Shown: positions 51,516-59,970 of the stretch, piece after piece | Layout: each line of letters starts with the position of its first letter | How positions within the stretch are numbered: position 1 is the stretch's first letter | Assembly: GCA_035946625.1 (NCBI GenBank) | Contig: DASYZE010000001.1 | Location: forward strand, 1 to 64,000 | Direction of reading: 5' to 3' | From: DASYXZ01 sp035946625 | GTDB lineage: Bacteria; Acidobacteriota; Terriglobia; UBA7540 | Length of the DNA stretch: 64,000 bases | Notes under the pieces: generated by a model | Told to the model about the DNA's origin: nothing | Seen by the model: the letters and a program-made list of their open reading frames with translations, nothing else | The model's database searches: none | Made by a program: the position numbers and the translations under genes

Positions 51516-53405
51516 ATGTCCGGAATTATCGGCTACGTCGGAAAAAAACGGGTGGTGCCGGTGCTGCTGGAAGGCTTGCAGCGGCTCCAGTACCGCGGTT
51601 ACGACTCAGCCGGCCTGGCGGTCATCAAGGAAAATCATCTCGAGATTCGGCGGGCGACGGGAAAGCTGCGCCACCTGGAAGAAGTGATACGGTTGAATCC
51701 GCTGGACGGAACCTACGGCATCGGGCACACGCGCTGGGCCACGCACGGCGCACCCACGGAAGAAAACGCCCACCCCCACCGTGATTGCCACTCCACCGTG
51801 GTGGTGGTTCACAACGGCATTATTGAAAACTATCTTGAGCTGAAAAAAGTTTTACAGAAAGAGGGACACCAATTCTCCACCGAGACCGACACTGAAGTTA
51901 TCGCCCACCTGATTGAAAAATATCACACCGGCGGCGCGGCGGGGCCGGCAGGAGCAAGCGCGAATCAGGTCCGCCTGGAGGATGCCGTTTGCGCGGCCGT
52001 GGGCGAGCTCGCCGGCGTTTTTGCGCTGGCCATTATTTCCACCCAGGACTTGAATAAAATCGTGGCGGCGCGGCGCGGACCTCCGGCCGTGATTGGCCTG
52101 GGCAAGGATGAATATTTTGTCGCCAGCGACGTTCCGGCAATTCTCTACCATACGCACGATCTCATTTTTCTGGCGGATGGCGACCTGGCGGTACTCAGCC
52201 CCACCGGCGTGAAAATCACCGACTTCAATGGCCATAACGTTTCGCGCCGGGTCCAGCACATCACCTGGGACCCCATCCTGGCGGAAAAGGGTGGGTTCCG
52301 CCACTTCATGGTGAAGGAAATTTACGAACAGCCGCGCGCCGTGCGCGACACGACACTGGGCAGGTTCTCGCCCGAGACCGGACAAGTTTGGCTGGACGAG
52401 ATGGAGATTACGCGGGAAGACTTCAAGTCGTTTCGCGAAATCAAATTGGTGGCTGCCGGGACTTCGCGCCACGCCGGTCTGGCGGGGAAAATTATTATTG
52501 AGCGGCTGGCGCGCGTTCCGGTGGAGGTGGATTACGCCTCCGAGTTTCGTTACCGCGACCCGTTGGTGGATTCGAGCACTTTGACCGTCCTTCTGACCCA
52601 ATCGGGTGAAACCGCGGACACGCTGGCGGGGCAGCGCGAGGCGCAGGCCAAAGGCTCAAAGACACTTGCCATCAGCAACGTTCTGGGCAGCATGGTGCCG
52701 CGTGAAGCGGATGGAGTGATCTATACCCACGCCGGCCCGGAAATCGCCGTGGGTTCCACCAAAACGTTCACGGCCGAACTGGCGGCACTCTATCTTTTCG
52801 CCATCCATTTGGCGGAAATACGCGGCACGTTGACCGCTGCCGAAGCCAGGCTGCTGCTGGCCGATCTCGCGGAGCTACCCCGCCAATTGGAATCCGTTCT
52901 TCTCAAAGAGGACGAGTGCGAAGAGTTGGCGGGCCATTTTTATCGCTCCGCCGCCTTCCATTTTCTTGGCCGCGGCGTCCACTTTCCCGTGGCCCTCGAG
53001 GGCGCGCTAAAAATGAAGAAGGTGTCCTACATCCATGCTGAGGGCTATCCGGCGGGGGAAATGAAGCACGGGCCCAACGCCCTGATCGCCGACGGGCTGC
53101 CCGTGGTGGTGATCGCCACCTGCGATTGGAACGCCGCCGATTCGAAGGTGCGCTACGAAAGGACACTCTCCAACATCAAGGAGGCACGCGCGCGCCGCGC
53201 CACCATCATTGCTCTGGTGACGGAAGGCGACCAGGAGGTGGGCGACATGGCAGACCATGTGATTGCCCTGCCCCACACCAATGAGCTGCTTTCACCGATC
53301 CTTGAAGTCGTCCCTCTCCAACTGCTGGCCTACCACATCGGCGTGTTGCGTGGCTGCGACGTGGATCAGCCGAGGAACCTGGCCAAGTCTGTAACGGTGG
53401 AGTGA
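51516..53405 (+). CDS. glmS: glutamine-fructose-6-phosphate aminotransferase with Ser for the catalytic Cys
   Basis: 629 residues. Makes glucosamine 6-phosphate for peptidoglycan and lipopolysaccharide. The glutaminase domain normally starts Met-Cys-Gly-Ile, the Cys being the nucleophile after Met removal. Here the codons are ATG TCC GGA ATT, giving MSGIIGYVGKKRVVP. The rest of the glutaminase site is intact: QYRGYDSAGLAVIKE, GIGHTRWATHGAPTEENAHP and VVVHNGIIENYLE. Both SIS domains are present (VAAGTSRHAGLAGKIIIERL, LLTQSGETADTLAG, FLGRGVHFPVALEGALKMKK), with the C-terminal LAKSVTVE. The enzyme may use free ammonia, use Ser, or the base may be an error. No glmS ribozyme is seen upstream. Confidence 0.92.
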   Translation: MSGIIGYVGKKRVVPVLLEGLQRLQYRGYDSAGLAVIKENHLEIRRATGKLRHLEEVIRLNPLDGTYGIGHTRWATHGAPTEENAHPHRDCHSTVVVVHNGIIENYLELKKVLQKEGHQFSTETDTEVIAHLIEKYHTGGAAGPAGASANQVRLEDAVCAAVGELAGVFALAIISTQDLNKIVAARRGPPAVIGLGKDEYFVASDVPAILYHTHDLIFLADGDLAVLSPTGVKITDFNGHNVSRRVQHITWDPILAEKGGFRHFMVKEIYEQPRAVRDTTLGRFSPETGQVWLDEMEITREDFKSFREIKLVAAGTSRHAGLAGKIIIERLARVPVEVDYASEFRYRDPLVDSSTLTVLLTQSGETADTLAGQREAQAKGSKTLAISNVLGSMVPREADGVIYTHAGPEIAVGSTKTFTAELAALYLFAIHLAEIRGTLTAAEARLLLADLAELPRQLESVLLKEDECEELAGHFYRSAAFHFLGRGVHFPVALEGALKMKKVSYIHAEGYPAGEMKHGPNALIADGLPVVVIATCDWNAADSKVRYERTLSNIKEARARRATIIALVTEGDQEVGDMADHVIALPHTNELLSPILEVVPLQLLAYHIGVLRGCDVDQPRNLAKSVTVE

Positions 53406-53519
53406 GAATTTGAACCCCCAGGACATAAAGATCACGGAGAAAAAACTGCGGTTCAAGCCTCTTGAAGCTGGCCCGGTTTTTTCCTTTGTGCCTTGGGGGC
53501 TTGGTGGTAAAAAGGCTCA

Positions 53520-54416
53520 ATGAAGCTCGTCTACTCCGATCAATACGATCTCAATCTAGGCGTGCACGTTTTTCCTTCGGTCAAATACAAATTGACCTCG
53601 GAAAAATTGCTGCGCGACGGCGCCGCTCTCCCGGAAGATTTTGTGGAGCCCTCCCCCGCCGATGATGAAGACGTCGCTCTGGTGCACACCCGGGATTACA
53701 TTCGCAAACTCAAGACCGGCACGCTCAGCTTCGCGGAAGTCCTTCAGCTCGAAATTCCCTATTCGCCTGAACTGATTCGCGCCGTGTGGTTGTCAGCGGG
53801 CGGATCCATTCTTGCCGGACGCCTCGCCCTCACAGGGGGCGCCGCCGCGAACATTGGCGGAGGGTTCCATCACGCTTATCCCGACCACGGCGAAGGGTTC
53901 TGCGTGATACACGACGTGGCCATCGCGATTCGCCGCCTGCAAAAGGACAAAGCCATCACCCGCGCCCTGACCGTGGACGTGGACGTGCATCATGGCAACG
54001 GCACGGCGGCCATTTTCGCCGGCGATCCAAATGTCCGGACCCTCTCCATCCACCAACTAAATAATTATCCCAATCCCAAACCCCCCAGCACCGTGGACAT
54101 CAATCTTCATGATGGGGTGGAGGACGACGAATACCTGGCCGCGCTCGAAGACGGGCTGGAAGAGGCATTGTCCGGATTTCAACCCGATTTGATTTTTTAC
54201 CTCGCCGGCGCCGACCCTTATCGCGAAGACCAGTTGGGTGGGCTCAAGCTCAGCCTGGATGGATTGCAAAGGCGGGACCGGCTGGTTTTTGAAAAGTCGC
54301 GAGTAAAGAAAACTCCTGTTGCCGTCACTTTGGCGGGCGGTTACGCGCGGCGGCTGGAGGACACCATCCAAATCCACACCAGCACCATTTCAATTGCCCG
54401 GGAATTTGCGCACTAA
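53520..54416 (+). CDS. histone deacetylase-family amidohydrolase
   Basis: 298 residues. The zinc-site motif TVDVDVHHGNGTAAIF is at about residues 150-165, a second Asp ligand is in LAGADPYREDQLGGLKL, and the catalytic His pair is in NIGGGFHHAYPDHGEGFCVI. These bacterial enzymes (AcuC and acetylpolyamine amidohydrolase relatives) remove acetyl groups from proteins or small amines. It follows glmS on the same strand after 114 bases. Confidence 0.9.
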   Translation: MKLVYSDQYDLNLGVHVFPSVKYKLTSEKLLRDGAALPEDFVEPSPADDEDVALVHTRDYIRKLKTGTLSFAEVLQLEIPYSPELIRAVWLSAGGSILAGRLALTGGAAANIGGGFHHAYPDHGEGFCVIHDVAIAIRRLQKDKAITRALTVDVDVHHGNGTAAIFAGDPNVRTLSIHQLNNYPNPKPPSTVDINLHDGVEDDEYLAALEDGLEEALSGFQPDLIFYLAGADPYREDQLGGLKLSLDGLQRRDRLVFEKSRVKKTPVAVTLAGGYARRLEDTIQIHTSTISIAREFAH

Positions 54417-54479
54417 GGCAGGATTGAAAGAATCCTCGAATTCATGGCCCGGACGCCCAGGGTGGGCTTGGAGGGCGCG

Positions 54480-55421
54480 TCACATCAGCTTTTTCAGGTC
54501 TTTCCACCCAATCAAAATAATGTGATTGTCTCCGAGGGCCTTTTTGAATTGTGCGCTGGTGACCGCGTTGAAATCGCGCTGGCGCCAGGCGGCGCCATAA
54601 TCGGGATGGCCCATCGTAACCGCCTGGAGCTCGGAGTCATCATGGCCCAGATGGACAATCATGTAGTGGACCCCCGGCCTGATGGCTTTCAGGGCGGCCA
54701 CGTAAGATTCCGTCCAGCGGCCGGCCGGAATTCTAGAGTCAAACATCACCAGCGAATCGAACACAACGTCATTCGGCGAGAGCAGAGACTCCATCATTTT
54801 TTCCCGCGCGTCCGGGACGTGAACGGCAAGGAACGGTAAGTGGTATTCGTGCGCGACCTTCACCAGCACCGCGTAGAACTCCGGTTTGGCGGCAAGCGTT
54901 CCCATGTGCATGTCAAGGTGGGTGGGGTGAATGCCCATCTTAAGCGCCAACTCGATTTGGGCGCGGATTTCGCGCTCGACGTCTTCCGGCGTAGCGTGCA
55001 GGGCAACCGGCGCAACGTCAGGATAGAAATATCCGTCCGTCGTGAGCAGGCTCGCCACTTGATCTTTGGGCGCCACCGGACCCCAGCGATAAGTGTTCCA
55101 CTCGCTGGTCAAGGTTAGGTGCAGGCCGATGTCCGCATCCGGGTGGGCCTTGGCGTAGGCGGCAACCTCGGTCAGCCATGGGCACGGCACCATGACGCTG
55201 GCCGAGCTGACCACCTTTTGATCGAGGGCCGCGAAGCTCGCCATGTCCACTGAATGCGCCACCCCAAGATCGTCGGCATGGAGGATCACCAGCTTCGCGT
55301 CGGCGGGATAGCCCAGCCGTTCGGCGACGTTTTTCTGCTGGGCTGCCGCAATTCCGACAGCCATAAGCATCAGGAGCGTGGCTGAAAAAAACCGGGAAGT
55401 GCGAATAATTATTTTTTTCAT
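54480..55421 (-). CDS. YdjC/ChbG-type carbohydrate deacetylase, exported
   Basis: 313 residues with a signal peptide (FFSATLLMLMAVGIAAAQQ). The metal-binding site reads KLVILHADDLGVAHSVDMAS (Asp pair) and GIHPTHLDMHMGTLAAKPEF (His-x-x-x-His), with DIGLHLTLTSEWNTY between. ChbG deacetylates chito-oligosaccharides. Its ATG overlaps the larE stop (ATGA), so the two are translated together, an unexpected pair. Confidence 0.85.
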   Translation of the reverse strand: MKKIIIRTSRFFSATLLMLMAVGIAAAQQKNVAERLGYPADAKLVILHADDLGVAHSVDMASFAALDQKVVSSASVMVPCPWLTEVAAYAKAHPDADIGLHLTLTSEWNTYRWGPVAPKDQVASLLTTDGYFYPDVAPVALHATPEDVEREIRAQIELALKMGIHPTHLDMHMGTLAAKPEFYAVLVKVAHEYHLPFLAVHVPDAREKMMESLLSPNDVVFDSLVMFDSRIPAGRWTESYVAALKAIRPGVHYMIVHLGHDDSELQAVTMGHPDYGAAWRQRDFNAVTSAQFKKALGDNHIILIGWKDLKKLM

Positions 55422-56254
55422 GCTTTGGCCAGTTTAACTAAGTGGGTATTCAGCGAACCGCTGCGATAGCCTTCGAGGTCCAAAGTCACAAAGGTGAATC
55501 CGAGAGGTTTGAAAATCTCGACGAACCCTTGCGCCATTCCAGGAGTCAAGGCGCGGGGCAATTCTTCCGGGGCGATTTCGATGCGCACCAGTTTGTCGTG
55601 GTGGCGAACACGAAACTGCCGGAAGCCAAGCTCGCGCAATGCCTCTTCGCCTTTTTCGATGACAGCCAATCGTTGCGGCGTGACTTCAATTCCGTAGGCG
55701 ATGCGCGAAGAGAGACAGGCGGAGGCGGGTCGGTCCCAAACCGGCAACTCCGCCCGGCGAGCGAGTTCTCGGACGTCGGCTTTGGTCATCCCCGCATCCA
55801 GAAGCGGGGTCAGGACTTTGTGTTCGCGCGCCGCGCGCTGGCCGGGGCGCCAATCGCCTTGGTCATCCATGTTCGCCCCGTAGGCGACCGCGGCAAAGCC
55901 GCGGCCTGAAGCCAGATCATCGAGCTTTTCAAAAAGCTCATCCTTGCAGAAATAGCAGCGGTCGGGATTGTTGGCGCGGTAGGCGGCGTTCGCCATCTCG
56001 TCGGTCCCAATGAACTCGTGGCGGAAGTTGAAGCGCGTGACGACCTTCTCTGCTTCTTCGCGGTCGCGGGCGGAGTAACTCGCGCTCAGCGCCGTGACGG
56101 CCAGCATGCGCTCGCCCAGCGCCTTGTGCGCCGCGTAAGCCAGATACGCCGAATCCACGCCACCGGAATAAGCGACGATGATAGATGGAACTTCTTTGAG
56201 CGCCTCATCCAGACGCTTTTCTTTGATTGCGAGTTGGTCCACAGGATTGCACAT
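55418..56254 (-). CDS. larE: ATP-dependent sacrificial sulfur transferase LarE
   Basis: 278 residues of the PP-loop ATPase family: SIIVAYSGGVDSAYLAYAAH at the N-terminus, a CxxC in DRCYFCKDELFEKL (about residue 99), and the sulfur-donor Cys in VWDRPASACLSSRIAYG (about residue 180). LarE gives its own Cys sulfur to build the nickel-pincer cofactor of lactate racemase and relatives. larB, larC and larA are not in the window. It sits upstream of, and overlaps, a carbohydrate deacetylase gene. Confidence 0.9.
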   Translation of the reverse strand: MCNPVDQLAIKEKRLDEALKEVPSIIVAYSGGVDSAYLAYAAHKALGERMLAVTALSASYSARDREEAEKVVTRFNFRHEFIGTDEMANAAYRANNPDRCYFCKDELFEKLDDLASGRGFAAVAYGANMDDQGDWRPGQRAAREHKVLTPLLDAGMTKADVRELARRAELPVWDRPASACLSSRIAYGIEVTPQRLAVIEKGEEALRELGFRQFRVRHHDKLVRIEIAPEELPRALTPGMAQGFVEIFKPLGFTFVTLDLEGYRSGSLNTHLVKLAKA

Positions 56255-56301
56255 CCATCGTCAGGATATCGCAGCGGTAAAAATTCGCAAAGCCCAATCC
56301 G

Positions 56302-58821
56302 CTATTGAATCAGTGTTCCTTGCGCGCCTCCGCCGTTGCCGTTGGTATCGGTGCGAACCAGGCAAGCGGCGGCCAGTTGATCGCCTTCGTCCAGGTTAAT
56401 CAAGCGCACGCCCTGTGCGGAGCGACCGCTTTCGCGGATGGTGCTGGAATCGAGGCGGGCAATTTTGCCTTGCTGGGAGATCAGCATCACTTCAGATTCC
56501 TCCGTGACGCTGAGCACGCCCACCACTTTGCCGTTGCGCTCTGCGGTTTTCACATTGATCACGCCCTTGCCGGCGCGCGACTGCTGGCGGTATTCGGTAA
56601 TGGCGGTGCGTTTGCCGTAGCCCTTCTCGGTTACGGAGAGGATGAGCTCCTTCTCGCCCACGATCTCCATGCCCACGATGTAGTCGCCCTTGTCCAGGTC
56701 CATGCCATAGACGCCATAGGCGGAGCGGCCCATGTCGCGCACATCGGCTTCGGGAAAACGGATGGCCATGCCCTCGTGCGAGGCGAGGAAAACAGTTTCG
56801 CGTCCGCTGGTGAGCTTGGCGGCAATCAATTCATCGCCCTGCTCGATCCCCATGGCGATAATCCCCCGCGACGACGGGTTGGCAAATTCGGACAGCCGGG
56901 TTTTCTTGATGATCCCCTGCCGGGTGACCAACAGCACGTAGCCTTCGGCCGCAAAGGTTTCGCCGTCCGTGGTGACATCCCTGGGCTCGTCGGGTAATTT
57001 ATTAACGGCCAGCACCGCCGCCGCTTTTTCGCCCTTGGCCAGATTCACCAGGTTCAGGATGTGCTTGCCTTTTCCCGCCGCGCCGATATCAGGAATCTCG
57101 TAAACCTTCAGCCAGTAGAGTTTCCCCGTGTTGGTGAACACCAGGATATAGCTGTGGGTGTTGGCGATGAAGAGTTGTTCGACAAAATCCTCGTCGCGCG
57201 TTTTCATCCCCATGCGCCCTTTGCCGCCGCGCGCCTGCTGGCGGTAGATGGAAAGCGGGGTGCGCTTCAAGTAGCCGGAATGCGAGACGGTGGTCACCAC
57301 CTCTTCGTCGGCAATCAGGTCTTCCAGTTTGATCTCCGCCTGCTCCTCGATGATCTCCGTACGGCGAACGTCGCCATAATCTTTCTGCACCTGCTTGAGC
57401 TCGTCCACAATGACGCGCTTCAAGACTTTGTCGCTGGCCAGAATTTCCTTGTACTCGGCGATTTTTTTCTGCAGCGCGTCGTACTCTGCCTGAATCTTTT
57501 CGCGCTCGAGGGCGGTCAGCCGCTGCAATTGTAATTCGAGGATGGCCTGCGCCTGGGGTTCCGAGAATTCAAAGCGGGCGATCAAGCCTTCGCGCGCTTC
57601 CTTGGGCGATGGCGCGGCGCGGATCAACTTGATGATGGCATCGAGATGCGAGAGTGCCTTCAGAAATCCTTCCAAAATGTGGGCGCGTTCTTCCGCCTTG
57701 CGCAGATCGTAGGCAGTACGCCGGCGGACCACGGTGACCCGGTGGTCGATGAAAAGCTGGATGGCATCGATCAAGGGAAGCACGCGCGGCTGGCCGTTGA
57801 CGATGGCCAGCATGATCATGCCGAAGGTTTCCTGGAGTTGCGTGTGCTTGTAAAGATTGTTCAGAATCACTTCCGGCTGCTCGCCGCGCTTCAACTCCAC
57901 CACAATGCGCATCCCGTCGCGGTCCGACTCGTCCTGCACGTTGGAGATGCCTTCGATCTTTTTATCCAGCACCAACTCGGCGATGCGCTTGATCAAGGTG
58001 GACTTGTTCACCTGGAAGGGAATCTCGGTAATCACGATCTGCTGCTTGTCCTTGCTCGGGCGTTCGATGGCGGCTTTGGCGCGCATGGTGAATTGGCCGC
58101 GGCCTGTTTGGTAAGCGGCCTTGATGCCGCTCTTGCCGTAGATGAACGCGCCGGTGGGAAAATCGGGGCCGGGGACGATGGAAAGTATTTCGTCGAGCCC
58201 CACCCCCGGTTTGCTGATCAACAGAATGGTGGCTTCAATGATCTCGGTCAGGTTATGGGGAGGAATTTTTGTGGCCATGCCCACCGCAATGCCGTCCGAG
58301 CCGTTGATCAGGAGATTGGGAACGCGGGTGGGAAGGACGGTGGGCTCTTCGGTGGACTCGTCGAAATTGGGGACGAAGTTGACGGTGTCTTTCTCGATGT
58401 CGGCGAGCAGTTCTTCCGCCACGCGCGACAGGCGGCACTCCGTATACCGGTAGGCGGCGGCGGAGTCGCCGTCCACCGAGCCGAAATTGCCCTGGCCGTC
58501 GATCAGCATGTAGCGCATGTTGAAATCCTGCGCCATGCGCACCAGGGTGTCGTAAACCGCGCTGTCACCGTGCGGGTGATATTTTTTAATCACCTCGCCC
58601 ACCACGCCGGCGCACTTGATGTAGCGCTTGTCCGACGTGTTACCTTCCTTGTACATCGCGTAAAGAATCCGCCGATGGACGGGCTTCAGGCCGTCGCGAA
58701 CGTCGGGGAGAGCCCGCCCCACGATCACGCTCATGGCGTAAGCGAGGTACGAGCTCTTCATCTCCTCTTCGATATTTACCGGAACGTTGCGCGACGGTAG
58801 AAGTGTTTCCTGGTCACCCAT
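56302..58821 (-). CDS. gyrA: DNA gyrase subunit A
   Basis: 839 residues. The breakage-reunion domain starts KSSYLAYAMSVIVGRALPDV and holds the active Tyr in SAAAYRYTECRLSR (about residue 125). The quinolone region reads HPHGDSAVYDTLVRMAQDF, with Ser and Asp at the usual sensitive positions. The C-terminal beta-pinwheel has the GyrA box QQARGGKGRMG, the mark that separates GyrA from ParC. It is not adjacent to gyrB; a vapBC-type pair and a small gene lie between. Confidence 0.96.
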   Translation of the reverse strand: MGDQETLLPSRNVPVNIEEEMKSSYLAYAMSVIVGRALPDVRDGLKPVHRRILYAMYKEGNTSDKRYIKCAGVVGEVIKKYHPHGDSAVYDTLVRMAQDFNMRYMLIDGQGNFGSVDGDSAAAYRYTECRLSRVAEELLADIEKDTVNFVPNFDESTEEPTVLPTRVPNLLINGSDGIAVGMATKIPPHNLTEIIEATILLISKPGVGLDEILSIVPGPDFPTGAFIYGKSGIKAAYQTGRGQFTMRAKAAIERPSKDKQQIVITEIPFQVNKSTLIKRIAELVLDKKIEGISNVQDESDRDGMRIVVELKRGEQPEVILNNLYKHTQLQETFGMIMLAIVNGQPRVLPLIDAIQLFIDHRVTVVRRRTAYDLRKAEERAHILEGFLKALSHLDAIIKLIRAAPSPKEAREGLIARFEFSEPQAQAILELQLQRLTALEREKIQAEYDALQKKIAEYKEILASDKVLKRVIVDELKQVQKDYGDVRRTEIIEEQAEIKLEDLIADEEVVTTVSHSGYLKRTPLSIYRQQARGGKGRMGMKTRDEDFVEQLFIANTHSYILVFTNTGKLYWLKVYEIPDIGAAGKGKHILNLVNLAKGEKAAAVLAVNKLPDEPRDVTTDGETFAAEGYVLLVTRQGIIKKTRLSEFANPSSRGIIAMGIEQGDELIAAKLTSGRETVFLASHEGMAIRFPEADVRDMGRSAYGVYGMDLDKGDYIVGMEIVGEKELILSVTEKGYGKRTAITEYRQQSRAGKGVINVKTAERNGKVVGVLSVTEESEVMLISQQGKIARLDSSTIRESGRSAQGVRLINLDEGDQLAAACLVRTDTNGNGGGAQGTLIQ

Positions 58822-58844
58822 GTATCTCTATCCTCTCCTGAGCG

Positions 58845-59228
58845 TTAGGGCCGAAAAACTTTCAGATCAAGGCCTGGGATAAAATCAAAATGTTTCCGGT
58901 TGCAGGTAGCCATTGGTTCGCCGCAGCCAAGGGCAGTGGCTGCGATCAAGACGTCCCCCATGCCGGGTCGGCGCGATAAGGCAAATTCCGCCATGATTTC
59001 CTGGGCCGCTTCGCTGATATCACGAGTCACAGGAAGAACCTCGACAAACCAACCCGCAATCAATTCTTGCAAGTCCAGGAGTTCCTGAAGGTCGCGGCAC
59101 CCACGAAGGAGCTCAAGATGGGAAATCACGGAAATGTTTCTGTCAGCAGGCTCCACGGCTGCGGCAAAGCGCATTGCTCCGGGAAGCTTTCGCAGCATCC
59201 ATACCACAATGTCGGTGTCGAAGATCAA
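58845..59228 (-). CDS. VapC-type PIN toxin
   Basis: 127 residues: MIFDTDIVVWMLRKLPGAMR, with the first Asp in FDTD, Glu in VISHLELLRGC, and the second acidic pair in RRPGMGDVLIAATAL. This is the four-acid PIN layout of VapC RNases that cut tRNA or rRNA. It overlaps its antitoxin by ATGA and lies 23 bases upstream of gyrA on the same strand, so gyrA might receive read-through. Confidence 0.88.
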   Translation of the reverse strand: MIFDTDIVVWMLRKLPGAMRFAAAVEPADRNISVISHLELLRGCRDLQELLDLQELIAGWFVEVLPVTRDISEAAQEIMAEFALSRRPGMGDVLIAATALGCGEPMATCNRKHFDFIPGLDLKVFRP

Positions 59229-59467
59229 CGAACGTACCGTGGTTTCCGAATGTTCCTCAGCCAGGCATCAACATCCTTCATGTCCTCGCGATCAGCCCAC
59301 ATCCCAATGGCGCGATATTCCGAAAGCTTCTTCTCCTTCCCGGAGTTAAGAGAGAGGAGCTTGGCCACCGGTTTGCCGCGCAAGGTCACTGTCAGCGTTC
59401 CAACCTGCTGCACTTTCTTCAGCACCTGCGAGGTTTTGAGCCTGAGCTGTTTCGCGGTTACCGTCAT
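59225..59467 (-). CDS. Phd/YefM-like antitoxin of the VapC pair
   Basis: 80 residues from MTVTAKQLRLKTSQVLKKVQ, then TLTVTLRGKPVAKLLSLNS, the Phd/YefM DNA-binding fold, and an acidic toxin-binding tail (WADREDMKDVDAWLRN). It is the first gene of the pair and probably represses the operon by binding the palindromes just upstream. Confidence 0.85.
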   Translation of the reverse strand: MTVTAKQLRLKTSQVLKKVQQVGTLTVTLRGKPVAKLLSLNSGKEKKLSEYRAIGMWADREDMKDVDAWLRNIRKPRYVR

Positions 59468-59483
59468 GCGTCACCATCCTTGC

Positions 59484-59511
59484 GAAGTGTACACTTCAGA
59501 GTATACACTTC
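59484..59511 (-). promoter_or_regulatory. palindromic operator of the toxin-antitoxin pair
   Basis: GAAGTGTACACTTC (59484-59497) is a perfect 14-base palindrome, and a second, partial copy (AGAGTATACACTTC) follows directly at 59498-59511. They lie 17-44 bases upstream of the antitoxin start. Paired palindromes in this place are typical binding sites for Phd/VapB-type antitoxins. The TATAC of the second copy could be part of the -10. Confidence 0.7.
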
Positions 59512-59802
59512 ATCCGTGGGCAACGCACCCTCCAAACTGGCGGTCGCGGACTCATTCACTCTTCTGGATTGGTGATTACTGGTCATCTCGAGCTTGAATC
59601 CCACCCGCCAACACCAAATCTAATTGTACCACGCCGACGCGTTATCGCAGGCTTTTGGGAAAGCCTCCATGCTCATGGATACTCAATTCCCTGCCGCTAC
59701 TTATTCCTGGGCGGTTACCCCCGGCACGCGGTATGATAAGACAGTAGCCCAAATTGGCAGCGGCAAATAATCATAGTAAAAACAAAGCAGGACAGGAGAT
59801 CT
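59512..59802. other. gap between the toxin-antitoxin operator and the small basic gene
   Basis: About 290 bases with no gene or clear repeat. The last 40 bases are AT-rich and lead to a CAGGAGA ribosome site for the gene at 59803, so a promoter for it is likely here. Confidence 0.5.
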
Positions 59803-59943
59803 ATGTCAGCAAGAAATGGTGATAAAGCGAGGTTCGGCAAAGACCGAAAGCGGAAAATTGCCCAGCGCAAGCGCGATCGTGCCTTGCGCAAAGCTATGCA
59901 TAACAAAACGCTAAAAGCGGCTCCGCCTTCAACCGATGAATAA
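59803..59943 (+). CDS. 46-residue basic protein
   Basis: An ATG with AGGAGAT six bases upstream opens MSARNGDKARFGKDRKRKIA and goes on QRKRDRALRKAMHNKTLKAA, ending PSTDE before TAA. It is very rich in Lys and Arg with no hydrophobic segment. The composition suggests RNA, DNA or ribosome binding. It stands alone on the plus strand between vapB and gyrB (convergent with gyrB, 27 bases apart). I have the impression that similar short proteins occur in Acidobacteria but cannot prove it here. Confidence 0.7.
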   Translation: MSARNGDKARFGKDRKRKIAQRKRDRALRKAMHNKTLKAAPPSTDE

Positions 59944-59970
59944 GACTCCGGCACCAGACGAAGAACACAT

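Noticed and set aside
58540..58600. Quinolone-resistance change in GyrA
   Set aside because: The region reads HPHGDSAVYD, the usual sensitive residues.
57646..58800. Long open frame on the plus strand opposite gyrA
   Set aside because: It is antisense to an intact conserved gene and its translation has no recognisable domain.
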